The notes below the pieces were generated by a model that saw only the letters and a program-made list of their open reading frames with translations, made no database searches and was not told the DNA's origin. A stretch of 6,798 bases of DNA, from positions 1 through 6,798 of the forward strand of contig JAUCGD010000174.1 of the NCBI GenBank assembly GCA_030377945.1, written 5' to 3'. Source of the stretch: Desulfobacterales bacterium HSG17. GTDB lineage: Bacteria > Desulfobacterota > Desulfobacteria > Desulfobacterales > Desulfococcaceae. The translations under genes were made by a program, and so were the position numbers. Numbering within the stretch: the stretch's first letter is position 1; every line of letters begins with the position of its first letter. Of the stretch, positions 1-6,798 are shown in pieces.

Positions 1-3000
1 CTTATTACTAATGAAAAACATTTAAATATTGAAAAACTTATAGAAAAAACATTTTCCATTCTCAGGGCCAGGGCCAGGGACTTTCCGGCAACTGCTTTAA
101 GCTGTGTTTTAAATATGGGAAACGGGGTTTATAAAACAGATGAAAGCGAGCTGGTCAAGATTTTTATTAACTCTGTAACAGAGCTGGGTTTTCAGACCCC
201 CATGATAGGCGGGGTTGGAAATGACTGGCAGATAAGGGTTAACAGTTCCCATATCCAAAATATTCGAACATGGCTTGAACTGATTGAACTTAATCCCAAA
301 TGGTCAACCCGCCTGCTTTCGGATCTTATTATCAATATTTCATTAAGCGGTGTTTTTATTAAAGATACGGATTTGTTTCCAAGAGATATTACCAGGCTGT
401 TAAATAGTGACATATGGCCTGTATATAACCTTGTAAAACAGCTTGCCAAGCTTTTCCCGGTTTATTTTAATGACATCGGTGCTGAAGGTGCATTGCGTGA
501 CATTTCAACACAGATTGATGAGATTACAAACCGTAAAGACCTTTTGATTCATTTTTTAAGAAAACAGACCCATGTGGAAAGCAGCAACCGCGTTACCGGT
601 TTTATGGAAGCTGTTATTTTGTTCTGGCTTTCCAGGGATAAAAAGCATGTGGACCCTTTTGTTCCTCCCAGCATATTTGAGCAGATCAAAGAAGATAGTG
701 TCTATACAGCAGGTGTTCACAAAGTAATGGTACATCTGAAAGAAAACAAAGGATTATCCCTGCCCGAACACTTATTAGTACTCAGCGATGCTGAACTGTC
801 AAGGCTGGTTAAGGATGCTTCAGATGTATCTTCAAGTGATATTCAAAGGGTTGAACTGGCAGCCCGGCTTTATAAACTGCTTCACCAAAAGTATAATCTG
901 GTCATTGGCCTTGAATTTGGCAGTGAAATAGAATGCTATCTTAACCATTTAAAAACAGAAGCTTTTCCTGATCTTAACAAATTACAGCAGGCTCTCCAGG
1001 AGTCTGATATTCATAAAAAACTACCCATGCTCCTGGAATATATGGAACTGCTTAAAAAATTAATTCTGTCAAAACAGAGTTATGACATTCGTGAAGATAT
1101 TTATAAAAAACGGCATTTTACTGTTGATATTCCTTCCATGTACGGCAGCTACCATGAAATGAAATTTGATGCCCTGGGCCTTACATTCAGGGTTGAATCC
1201 CTGGTAAATGTCTGTTTTGAGGAAATAGTGGAAAATATTGATCTGAGCATTATTACCCATGAAACCTTTTACCAGATTTACGAACTGCTGAAGCTTTTTG
1301 ACAGGGCATTAAAACTGGACGGTATTTCATCAGTAGAGATTGAATCCCAGCTTGAGCTTCTTGCCCATGCACTCCGCGCAAGGGGATTTACCTTTACCCA
1401 GTACCTGGATATTTTTAAAGGGTTTGCAAGGGCTGTCAGCAATATTATTAATGATTATTTTAATAATATACATGAAAACAACCTTGACAGGATTCTTTCC
1501 CAGGTACCGGCTGAAAGGATCCTGGATAAATATTTATCCCCTGATATATATGATGATGATGCAGATGCTCTTGAAAAAATGAAACACAGGGTTTCCGAGA
1601 TATTTTTCCGTGACAAAATCGCGCTTTCCCTGGGGCTTCAGCAGCTGGATCTTTTTTTAAGCAGAATATTAAAAACCCTGTTTCACCAGTCTTACAAACT
1701 GCCTGGTGACAAGCTCAGGCTTCTTTTAAATTATGACCCCCAGCGGGCAATGATGTCCATAACCGAGCCTGACCACAGGGCAAACGGCATTATTCATCTT
1801 GGAAATAAAGGTCATAATCTTGTCAAACTCAATAAACTGAAATTTCCCATACCTCCGGGTTTTATAATAACAACAGAGGTATTCCGATCAAGGGAGATTG
1901 TTGAAAAATATCCCCAGGCAGCCCTGAATTTCAAAAAACAAATATCAGATCATATAAAGAAGCTTGAAAAAATGACAGGCAAGTCATTTGGAAAACCTGA
2001 TAATCCCCTTTTATTTTCTGTAAGAAGCGGTTCATCCATATCCCAGCCTGGAATGATGGATACTTTTTTAGATGTAGGCATTAATGAAGAGATTGCAGCC
2101 GGGATTGCTCACAGAACAGGCAATCCCTGGTTTGCCTGGGATAACTACCGCCGTTTTATCCAGTGTTACGGCATGGCATTTGATCTTCACAGGGATGTTT
2201 TTGACGCTATAATGCACAAATTTAAAGAAAAACAAGGAATCCCGGTTAAAAGAGGTTTCAGCGGCCAGCAGATGAAGAATCTGGCCCTGGCTTATAAAAA
2301 GACGGTTTTAGATGCTGACATAAAAATCTTGGAAGATCCCTTTGAGCAGCTCATGTTAACCATCCAGAAGGTTCTCAATTCCTGGGAATCTGACAAGGCA
2401 AAAACCTATCGGAAAATAATGAGTATTTCTGATGACTGGGGAACAGCAGTTACTGTTCAATCAATGGTTTATGGGAATTTATCAAAAAAAGCAGGAACAG
2501 GGGTATTTTTTACTCATACACCAAAATGGTCTGAAGACAATGTTCGTCTCTGGGGAGATTTTACAATGGGAAACCAGGGAGAGGATGTGGTTTCAGGTCT
2601 GGTAAATACCCTGCCTATTTCCATTATTCAGCAGGAAAATGAGATGAGAAATACAGACATTACCCTTGAAACCTCTTTTCCTGAAATATATGCAGCACTC
2701 AAGCAATGGGCATCAGAACTGATCTACAAAAAAGGCTGGAGTCCCCAGGAAATGGAGTTCACCTTTGAAAGCCCTTTCTCAAAAGACCTTTACCTGCTCC
2801 AGACACGAAATATGGCCATAAGGGAAAGGCGAAAATTCTTTACCTTTGACCTGGACAACATGGAACAGGATCAGGTTTTCCTGGGCAACGGTATTGGTGT
2901 CAGCGGCGGAGCCATGAGCGGCAAAGCTGTTTTCAGCCTTGAAGAGATTGACAGGTGGAGAGAAGAAGAACCCGGAATAAACCTGATTCTCATTCGCGGT

Positions 3001-3261
3001 GATACTGTTCCTGACGATATTCGGGAAATCAATGCAGCAGACGGCCTTCTCACTGCCAGGGGAGGAGTCACCTCCCATGCAGCAGTTGTGGCCCACAGGC
3101 TTGGTAAAACCTGTGTTGTTGGATGCGTAAACCTGGTATGCAATGAAAAAGACAGCACAAGTTTTTTTGACAGTGAATTGATTAAATCAGGGGATTTTAT
3201 AAGCATAGACGGGCAGGAAGGACTTGTTTACAAAGGATATATGAAGGTTAAAGAATCTTAA
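1..3261 (+). CDS. PPDK/PEP synthase-like phosphotransferase lacking the PEP barrel (5' partial)
   Basis: The frame is open from base 1 with no start signal at the in-frame ATG at 115, so the gene begins upstream; about 1086 residues are visible. The first ~590 residues (to about base 1780) are mainly helical-looking, Leu/Lys/Glu-rich and match no family I recognise. From about 1780 to 2830 lies a PPDK-type ATP-binding domain: GNKGHNL at 1801, PIPPGF near 1846, SVRSGSSISQPGMMDT near 2017 (PPDK has a very similar VRSG...PGMMDT), TAVTVQSMVYGN near 2446, QGEDVVSG near 2575, and EFT...LQTRN ending near 2811. From about 2870 to 3250 is the phosphohistidine swivel domain with GGVTSHAA; the phosphorylated His codon is at 3076. 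The protein stops just after the domain-ending SIDGQEGLVY, whereas PPDK continues for roughly 340 residues of PEP/pyruvate barrel. Family knowledge implies ATP-dependent autophosphorylation of the His; the final acceptor cannot be inferred. It is probably cytoplasmic, since no membrane segment is visible. True PPDK activity is doubtful without the barrel. Confidence 0.9.
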   Translation, partial: LITNEKHLNIEKLIEKTFSILRARARDFPATALSCVLNMGNGVYKTDESELVKIFINSVTELGFQTPMIGGVGNDWQIRVNSSHIQNIRTWLELIELNPKWSTRLLSDLIINISLSGVFIKDTDLFPRDITRLLNSDIWPVYNLVKQLAKLFPVYFNDIGAEGALRDISTQIDEITNRKDLLIHFLRKQTHVESSNRVTGFMEAVILFWLSRDKKHVDPFVPPSIFEQIKEDSVYTAGVHKVMVHLKENKGLSLPEHLLVLSDAELSRLVKDASDVSSSDIQRVELAARLYKLLHQKYNLVIGLEFGSEIECYLNHLKTEAFPDLNKLQQALQESDIHKKLPMLLEYMELLKKLILSKQSYDIREDIYKKRHFTVDIPSMYGSYHEMKFDALGLTFRVESLVNVCFEEIVENIDLSIITHETFYQIYELLKLFDRALKLDGISSVEIESQLELLAHALRARGFTFTQYLDIFKGFARAVSNIINDYFNNIHENNLDRILSQVPAERILDKYLSPDIYDDDADALEKMKHRVSEIFFRDKIALSLGLQQLDLFLSRILKTLFHQSYKLPGDKLRLLLNYDPQRAMMSITEPDHRANGIIHLGNKGHNLVKLNKLKFPIPPGFIITTEVFRSREIVEKYPQAALNFKKQISDHIKKLEKMTGKSFGKPDNPLLFSVRSGSSISQPGMMDTFLDVGINEEIAAGIAHRTGNPWFAWDNYRRFIQCYGMAFDLHRDVFDAIMHKFKEKQGIPVKRGFSGQQMKNLALAYKKTVLDADIKILEDPFEQLMLTIQKVLNSWESDKAKTYRKIMSISDDWGTAVTVQSMVYGNLSKKAGTGVFFTHTPKWSEDNVRLWGDFTMGNQGEDVVSGLVNTLPISIIQQENEMRNTDITLETSFPEIYAALKQWASELIYKKGWSPQEMEFTFESPFSKDLYLLQTRNMAIRERRKFFTFDLDNMEQDQVFLGNGIGVSGGAMSGKAVFSLEEIDRWREEEPGINLILIRGDTVPDDIREINAADGLLTARGGVTSHAAVVAHRLGKTCVVGCVNLVCNEKDSTSFFDSELIKSGDFISIDGQEGLVYKGYMKVKES

Positions 3262-3269
3262 AGAATAGA

Positions 3270-3347
3270 ACCACGAATAACACGAATAACACGAATTGAA
3301 AATTATAATATATTCGTGTTATTCGTGTTATTCGTGTTATTCGTGGT
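3270..3347. repeat. Long perfect palindrome of 9-base tandem units
   Basis: The left arm (3271-3296) is CCACGAAT followed by two AACACGAAT units. The right arm holds four units of ATTCGTG(TT) from 3312 to 3346. The left 26 bases are the exact reverse complement of 3321-3346, and A3270/T3347 extend the stem to 27 bp. The 24-base loop (3297-3320) contains an AT-rich stretch and the extra ninth-base-period unit at 3312-3320, so the hairpin can also form in slipped registers. It begins 9 bases after the stop of the upstream gene. No T-run follows the right arm (A-rich bases follow instead), so it is not a canonical intrinsic terminator for + strand transcripts, although it could slow polymerase or protect the upstream mRNA 3' end. 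It may be a dispersed intergenic repeat, but copy number cannot be judged from one window. Confidence 0.9.
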
Positions 3348-3392
3348 AAAAAAATGGGTTTTTAATTTCCTATACAATAATAAAACAACCAT

Positions 3393-3399
3393 AAGGAGG
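3393..3399 (+). promoter_or_regulatory. Strong Shine-Dalgarno site for the GAPDH gene
   Basis: AAGGAGG is a full anti-16S match, six bases before the ATG at 3406. It decides the start: the longer open frame from a GTG at 3316 would begin inside the palindrome and translate its 9-base units as Leu-Phe-Val repeats, with no ribosome binding site in front. Confidence 0.85.
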
Positions 3400-3405
3400 C
3401 GAAAA

Positions 3406-4668
3406 ATGGCAGGCAGATCTGATATAAAATCTGATTTAAAATTGGGAGTAAACGGATTTGGAAGAATCGGCAAGCTGACAGTATGGCATCATGTTGGGCG
3501 ACAATATTTTAAGGAAATTGTTGTAAATCTTGGCAGGGAAGTGGGAACCTGTTTTGAGGATATAGTACATTATATTGAAAGGGATTCAACCTACGGATTT
3601 CTCAATAATTACCTTCACGGCTATAATGCAGAGCCTGCAATCTCTGAAATTGACGATCAAAATAAAACCATGACCATAAATGATGTAAAGGTCAGATTTC
3701 TCATGTCTGAAAGAAACCCTGCTGATATTGCGTGGAAGGAAAATAATGTCAGGATTGCAGTTGATACAACAGGTCAGTTTTTAGACCCGACTATTGCCGG
3801 AGACCATGCAAAAGGCTCTGTGCGCGGCCACCTGGAAGCAGGAGCAGAAAAGATAATAGTATCAGCCCCGTTCAAGATCAAAGACAAAGGCCAGCCCATG
3901 CCTGAAGATGCTGTTACAACAGTTATGGGCATTAATGACCATGATTATGATCCCCGCCGTCACAGGGTTATATCAAACGCATCCTGCACAACCACATGCC
4001 TGGCACACATGATGAAGCCCCTGCTCAATATGTTTGGCCCAAAAAAGATTCTCTCTGCTTCCATGTCAACAATCCACGCAGCCACAGGTTCACAGCAGGT
4101 ACTGGACCGTCTGCCAAAAACAGGAGCAGGAGATCTGCGAAAAAACCGCAGCATAATGAATAACATCATCCTGACCTCCACAGGTGCTGCCAAAGCTTTA
4201 AGGCTGGTCATACCTGAAATGGAGGAAATAGGCTTTATTGCAGAATCTGTGAGAATACCCACATCAACAGGTTCCCTGGTTATCCTTGTGGTAAATTTCC
4301 AGGACGAAATTTCAGGGGATTCCATACGCAGGGAAACCATAAACGATGTTTATCGCCAGGCAGCAGCAGATGACCCCAATAATTACCTGCATTTTACAAA
4401 AAAACAAAATGTCTCAGGCGATATAATCGGCACACCCAGGGCTGCCGCAGTAATTGAAGGCCATGAAACCCATACCCGGACTGCTGAAGTAACAATGGAC
4501 ATAGGAAGTATTCCCGGACTGCCCAAAGATATTGCAGCATCATTAAAAGACACAATTGTAAGGGTTCCCATTACCCAGGCTGTTATTTACGGTTGGTATG
4601 ACAATGAAATGGGATCATATGTAAATATGCTTGGAGACAGGACTGTGAGTATTGCTGAGAATTTGTAA
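3406..4668 (+). CDS. gap: Divergent glyceraldehyde-3-phosphate dehydrogenase, 420 residues
   Basis: GAPDH oxidises and phosphorylates glyceraldehyde 3-phosphate to 1,3-bisphosphoglycerate with NAD(P), in cytoplasmic glycolysis/gluconeogenesis. The Rossmann motif GVNGFGRIG lies at residues 14-22, the active-site segment SNASCTTTC at 190-198 with nucleophile Cys194, the general-base segment STIHAATG with His224, the phosphate-site segment TSTGAAKAL at 257-265, RIPTSTGS at 283-290, and the C-terminal WYDNE at 397-401. At 420 residues it is about 80 longer than the usual 330-340; extra residues sit around 126-142, 156-170 and in the C-terminal third (about 320-360). Several near-invariant positions differ: Asn to Thr in SCTTNC (residue 197), and the Asp that usually follows Asn at the end of the second beta strand is Leu (NLGRE, 41-45), so coenzyme preference is uncertain. 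The start is set by AAGGAGG at 3393. A TACAAT at 3373 could be a -10 box but has no good -35 partner. The fold assignment is firm; catalytic role as ordinary GAPDH is likely but not proven. Confidence 0.88.
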   Translation: MAGRSDIKSDLKLGVNGFGRIGKLTVWHHVGRQYFKEIVVNLGREVGTCFEDIVHYIERDSTYGFLNNYLHGYNAEPAISEIDDQNKTMTINDVKVRFLMSERNPADIAWKENNVRIAVDTTGQFLDPTIAGDHAKGSVRGHLEAGAEKIIVSAPFKIKDKGQPMPEDAVTTVMGINDHDYDPRRHRVISNASCTTTCLAHMMKPLLNMFGPKKILSASMSTIHAATGSQQVLDRLPKTGAGDLRKNRSIMNNIILTSTGAAKALRLVIPEMEEIGFIAESVRIPTSTGSLVILVVNFQDEISGDSIRRETINDVYRQAAADDPNNYLHFTKKQNVSGDIIGTPRAAAVIEGHETHTRTAEVTMDIGSIPGLPKDIAASLKDTIVRVPITQAVIYGWYDNEMGSYVNMLGDRTVSIAENL

Positions 4669-4691
4669 TTATTTGCTGTTTAAGGAAAACA

Positions 4692-6197
4692 ATGATAAAC
4701 AAAAATAGTAATTTTGAAGCATCGCTATTCAATACAGCAGATAAGCTCAGAAAAAATATTGATGCAGCAGAGTATAAAAATGTTGTACTTGGTTTGATAT
4801 TTTTAAAATATATCTCTGATTCCTTTCAGGAACTTTATGAGAAATTAGAGCAGGATGAATATTCCGATCCTGAAGACAGGGACGAATATTTAGCTGAAAA
4901 TATTTTTTTTGTTCCCAAAGATGCCCGCTGGAAGAGCCTGCAAGCCAAAGCTAAATTGCCGAAAATCGGTGTGGATATTGATGAAGCAATGACTTTAATT
5001 GAAAAGGAGAATATTGAGTTAAAAAATGTTCTGCCAAAAGTCTATGCCAGGCCTAATCTTGATAAAGCCTCTTTGGGACAATTGATTGATGTTATTTCTG
5101 ATATTGAGCTAAAAGCAGAACATGAAAGTTCAAAAGATCTGCTCGGTCGGGTGTATGAATATTTTTTAGGTGAATTTGCCAGTGCTGAAGGTAAAAAAGG
5201 CGGACAGTTCTACACCCCAAAATCCATTGTTAAATTGATGGTTGAAATGATCGAACCTTACAAGGGCAGAGTTTATGACCCAGCCTGTGGAAGCGGCGGC
5301 ATGTTTGTCATGAGTGAAAAGTTTGTTGAGGAACATCAGGGCAATGTTCAAGACATCACTGTATATGGGCAAGAGTCTAATCAGACCACCTGGAAACTCT
5401 CTAAAATGAATCTCGCAATTCGCAATATCAACTCGCAATTTGTGGCGTGGAATACCGAAGGCAGTTTTTTAAAAGATGTACACCCGGATTTAAAGGCCGA
5501 TTATATCCTTGCCAATCCACCGTTTAATCAGTCGGAATGGGGCCAGGAGATATTAAGCGAAGATGGACGCTGGAAATATGGCATCCCCCCAAAAGGCAAT
5601 GCCAACTTTGCCTGGATGCAGCATATGCTTTACCATCTTGCCCCTGATGGCGTGATGGCAACGGTGCTTGCCAATGGTTCCTTAAGTTCTAATACTTCAG
5701 GAGAAGGCGATATTCGCAAAAATATTGTTAAAGCCGATCTGGTGGACTGTATTGTTGCCCTGCCTAAACAGCTTTTTTACAATACCGGTATTCCTGCCAC
5801 CATTTGGATTTTGCGCAGGGGCAGAAGCCTAAGACAAGGCCAAACCCTGTTTATTGATGCTTCTGAAATGGGCTTTATGAAAGATCGGGTGCATAGAGAA
5901 TTTGCACCGGAGGATATTGAAAAAATTGAGCAGACTTATCATAACTGGCGTAATAAAGAAGGTTACGAAGACATCAAAGGCTTTTGCAAATCAGCCAAGC
6001 TTGCAGAGATAGAAAAGCACAGTTTTATCCTCACTCCTGGGCGATATGTGGGCATCCCTGATGAAGAGGATGACGGGATTCCCTTTGATGAGAAGATGAA
6101 AGATTTAACTACTACACTTGCAAGGCAGATCGAAAAAGAAAAAGAGCTGGATGAGCAGTTAAAAGAGCAGTTGGGGAAGGTGGGGTTTGAATTATGA
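4692..6197 (+). CDS. hsdM: Type I restriction-modification methyltransferase subunit HsdM
   Basis: HsdM is the modification subunit of a type I system; with HsdS it transfers a methyl group from S-adenosylmethionine to N6 of adenine in the recognition site, protecting host DNA from HsdR cleavage. The 501-residue length is typical. Residues ~8-125 form the helical HsdM N-terminal domain ([20 protein letters not shown] onward). The N6-methyltransferase domain follows: GGQFYTP at 170-176, SAM-binding motif [11 protein letters not shown] at 196-205, and catalytic motif IV NPPF at 275-278. The C-terminus (about 465-496) is charged and heptad-like, consistent with a coiled coil contacting HsdS. AAGGA at 4682-4686 lies five bases before the ATG. 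The gene starts 23 bases after the GAPDH stop with no terminator between, and its stop overlaps the hsdS start by ATGA. All key motifs are intact, so it should be active. The subfamily (IA-ID) cannot be set from this alone. Confidence 0.96.
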   Translation: MINKNSNFEASLFNTADKLRKNIDAAEYKNVVLGLIFLKYISDSFQELYEKLEQDEYSDPEDRDEYLAENIFFVPKDARWKSLQAKAKLPKIGVDIDEAMTLIEKENIELKNVLPKVYARPNLDKASLGQLIDVISDIELKAEHESSKDLLGRVYEYFLGEFASAEGKKGGQFYTPKSIVKLMVEMIEPYKGRVYDPACGSGGMFVMSEKFVEEHQGNVQDITVYGQESNQTTWKLSKMNLAIRNINSQFVAWNTEGSFLKDVHPDLKADYILANPPFNQSEWGQEILSEDGRWKYGIPPKGNANFAWMQHMLYHLAPDGVMATVLANGSLSSNTSGEGDIRKNIVKADLVDCIVALPKQLFYNTGIPATIWILRRGRSLRQGQTLFIDASEMGFMKDRVHREFAPEDIEKIEQTYHNWRNKEGYEDIKGFCKSAKLAEIEKHSFILTPGRYVGIPDEEDDGIPFDEKMKDLTTTLARQIEKEKELDEQLKEQLGKVGFEL

Positions 6198-6798
6198 ATG
6201 AGTTGCCAAAGGGGTGGGGTAAGAAGAATTTGGTTGATTGCCTTGAAGAAGTTATTGATTACAGGGGAAAAACACCTAAAAAATCAAATAAGGGGATTAT
6301 TACATTAAGTGCCAAAAGTGTAAAAATGGGGAGGATAGATTACAGTCAAGCTTATTATATTTCCGAAGAAGTTTATAGATCATTCATGGTTAGAGGTTTT
6401 CCAAAAAAGGGAGATATTCTAATGACAACAGAAGCCCCTTTAGGATGTATTGCAAAATTAGATAGAGATAATATTTCTGTTGCTCAAAGATTACTTACTT
6501 TAAGAGGGAAAAATGGAGTATTAGATAATAATTATATGATGTATTATCTCTCATCTAGGATAGGGCAACATGAATTACATGCAAGAGCAAGTGGAAGTAC
6601 TGTTCAAGGGATTAAACGCTCTGAATTTAAGCATGTAAAAATTATTTTGCCAACCTCTTATCAAGAACAAAAAGCCATTGCCGCAGTACTTTCGGCCTTT
6701 GATGAAAAGATAGAATTATTAAGAGAACATAACGAAACACTGGAAACCCTCGCCCAGACGTTTTTTAAAGAGTGGTTTGTCAATTTTAACTATCCCGG
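6194..6798 (+). CDS. hsdS: Type I restriction-modification specificity subunit HsdS (3' partial)
   Basis: HsdS sets the DNA sequence recognised by the HsdM/HsdR complex. The ATG at 6194 overlaps the hsdM stop in ATGA, with AAGGTGG at 6177-6183 as a plausible ribosome site. The visible 201 residues run to the window end without a stop, about half of a usual 400-450 residue HsdS. Residues 1-155 form the first target recognition domain: an opening [17 protein letters not shown], the DYRGKTP loop (22-28), [17 protein letters not shown] (73-89), SVAQRL (95-100) and [16 protein letters not shown] (130-145). Residues 156-198 are the first conserved spacer helix: [20 protein letters not shown] followed by a heptad-like stretch ending FFKEWFVNF, which separates the two recognition domains and fixes the gap in a bipartite site. 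The second recognition domain lies beyond the window. The first recognition domain is AT-rich compared with hsdM, as is common for exchangeable HsdS domains. Target sequence cannot be predicted here. Confidence 0.94.
   Translation, partial: MNELPKGWGKKNLVDCLEEVIDYRGKTPKKSNKGIITLSAKSVKMGRIDYSQAYYISEEVYRSFMVRGFPKKGDILMTTEAPLGCIAKLDRDNISVAQRLLTLRGKNGVLDNNYMMYYLSSRIGQHELHARASGSTVQGIKRSEFKHVKIILPTSYQEQKAIAAVLSAFDEKIELLREHNETLETLAQTFFKEWFVNFNYP

Noticed and set aside
63..80. Short tandem AGGGCC repeat.
   Set aside because: It lies inside the coding frame and encodes an Arg-Ala alternation; two and a half copies of six bases are not notable.
115..117. ATG as the start of the dikinase-like gene.
   Set aside because: The frame is open to base 1 and reads as normal protein upstream; no Shine-Dalgarno sequence precedes 115.
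2779..3206. Two open frames on the - strand opposite the end of the dikinase-like gene.
   Set aside because: They overlap the conserved phosphohistidine domain, have no ribosome site or recognisable protein, and are shadows of the real frame.
3270..3347. Palindrome as an intrinsic transcription terminator.
   Set aside because: The stem is very long and AT-containing, and no U-tract follows it on the + strand.
3373..3378. TACAAT as a -10 promoter box for GAPDH.
   Set aside because: No convincing -35 hexamer lies at 16-18 bases upstream, and such AT-rich matches are common by chance.
3316..3405. Upstream extension of the GAPDH reading frame from a GTG, giving 30 more residues.
   Set aside because: It starts inside the palindrome, translates as a Leu-Phe-Val repeat, has no ribosome site, and the ATG at 3406 has a perfect AAGGAGG and begins just before the Rossmann motif.

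Overview
The window looks like a bacterial chromosome segment of moderate to low GC. The divergent GAPDH and the unusual dikinase-like protein suggest a Desulfobacterota (Desulfobacteraceae-like) sulfate reducer. That assignment comes from overall protein character, not from a marker gene, and is tentative. All four genes are on the + strand; the first and last are cut by the window edges.

Region 1 (1-3261) is the 3' part of a large gene. Its C-terminal half has the ATP-binding domain and the swivelling phosphohistidine domain of the pyruvate phosphate dikinase (PPDK) / PEP synthase family. The protein ends directly after the phosphohistidine domain, so the usual C-terminal PEP/pyruvate-binding barrel is missing. 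In its place at the other end is an N-terminal region of about 590 visible residues that I do not recognise.

Region 2 (3262-3405) is a 144-base intergenic gap. It holds a perfect long palindrome built from 9-base units (ACGAATAAC and its complement) and then a strong Shine-Dalgarno site. Region 3 (3406-4668) is a long, divergent NAD(P)-binding glyceraldehyde-3-phosphate dehydrogenase of 420 residues with the catalytic Cys and His in place.

Region 4 (4692-6798) starts only 23 bases after the GAPDH stop. It encodes a type I restriction-modification system: a complete HsdM DNA adenine methyltransferase, then HsdS overlapping it by ATGA and running off the window end. HsdM and HsdS together would form the modification enzyme; an hsdR gene is expected nearby but is not in the window. 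No terminator is visible between GAPDH and hsdM, so the defence genes may be read through from the metabolic gene.

I see no tRNA, rRNA, CRISPR array, insertion sequence or integrase. The least explained items are the barrel-less dikinase with its large unknown N-terminus, the 9-base palindromic array, and the altered coenzyme and active-site residues of the GAPDH.
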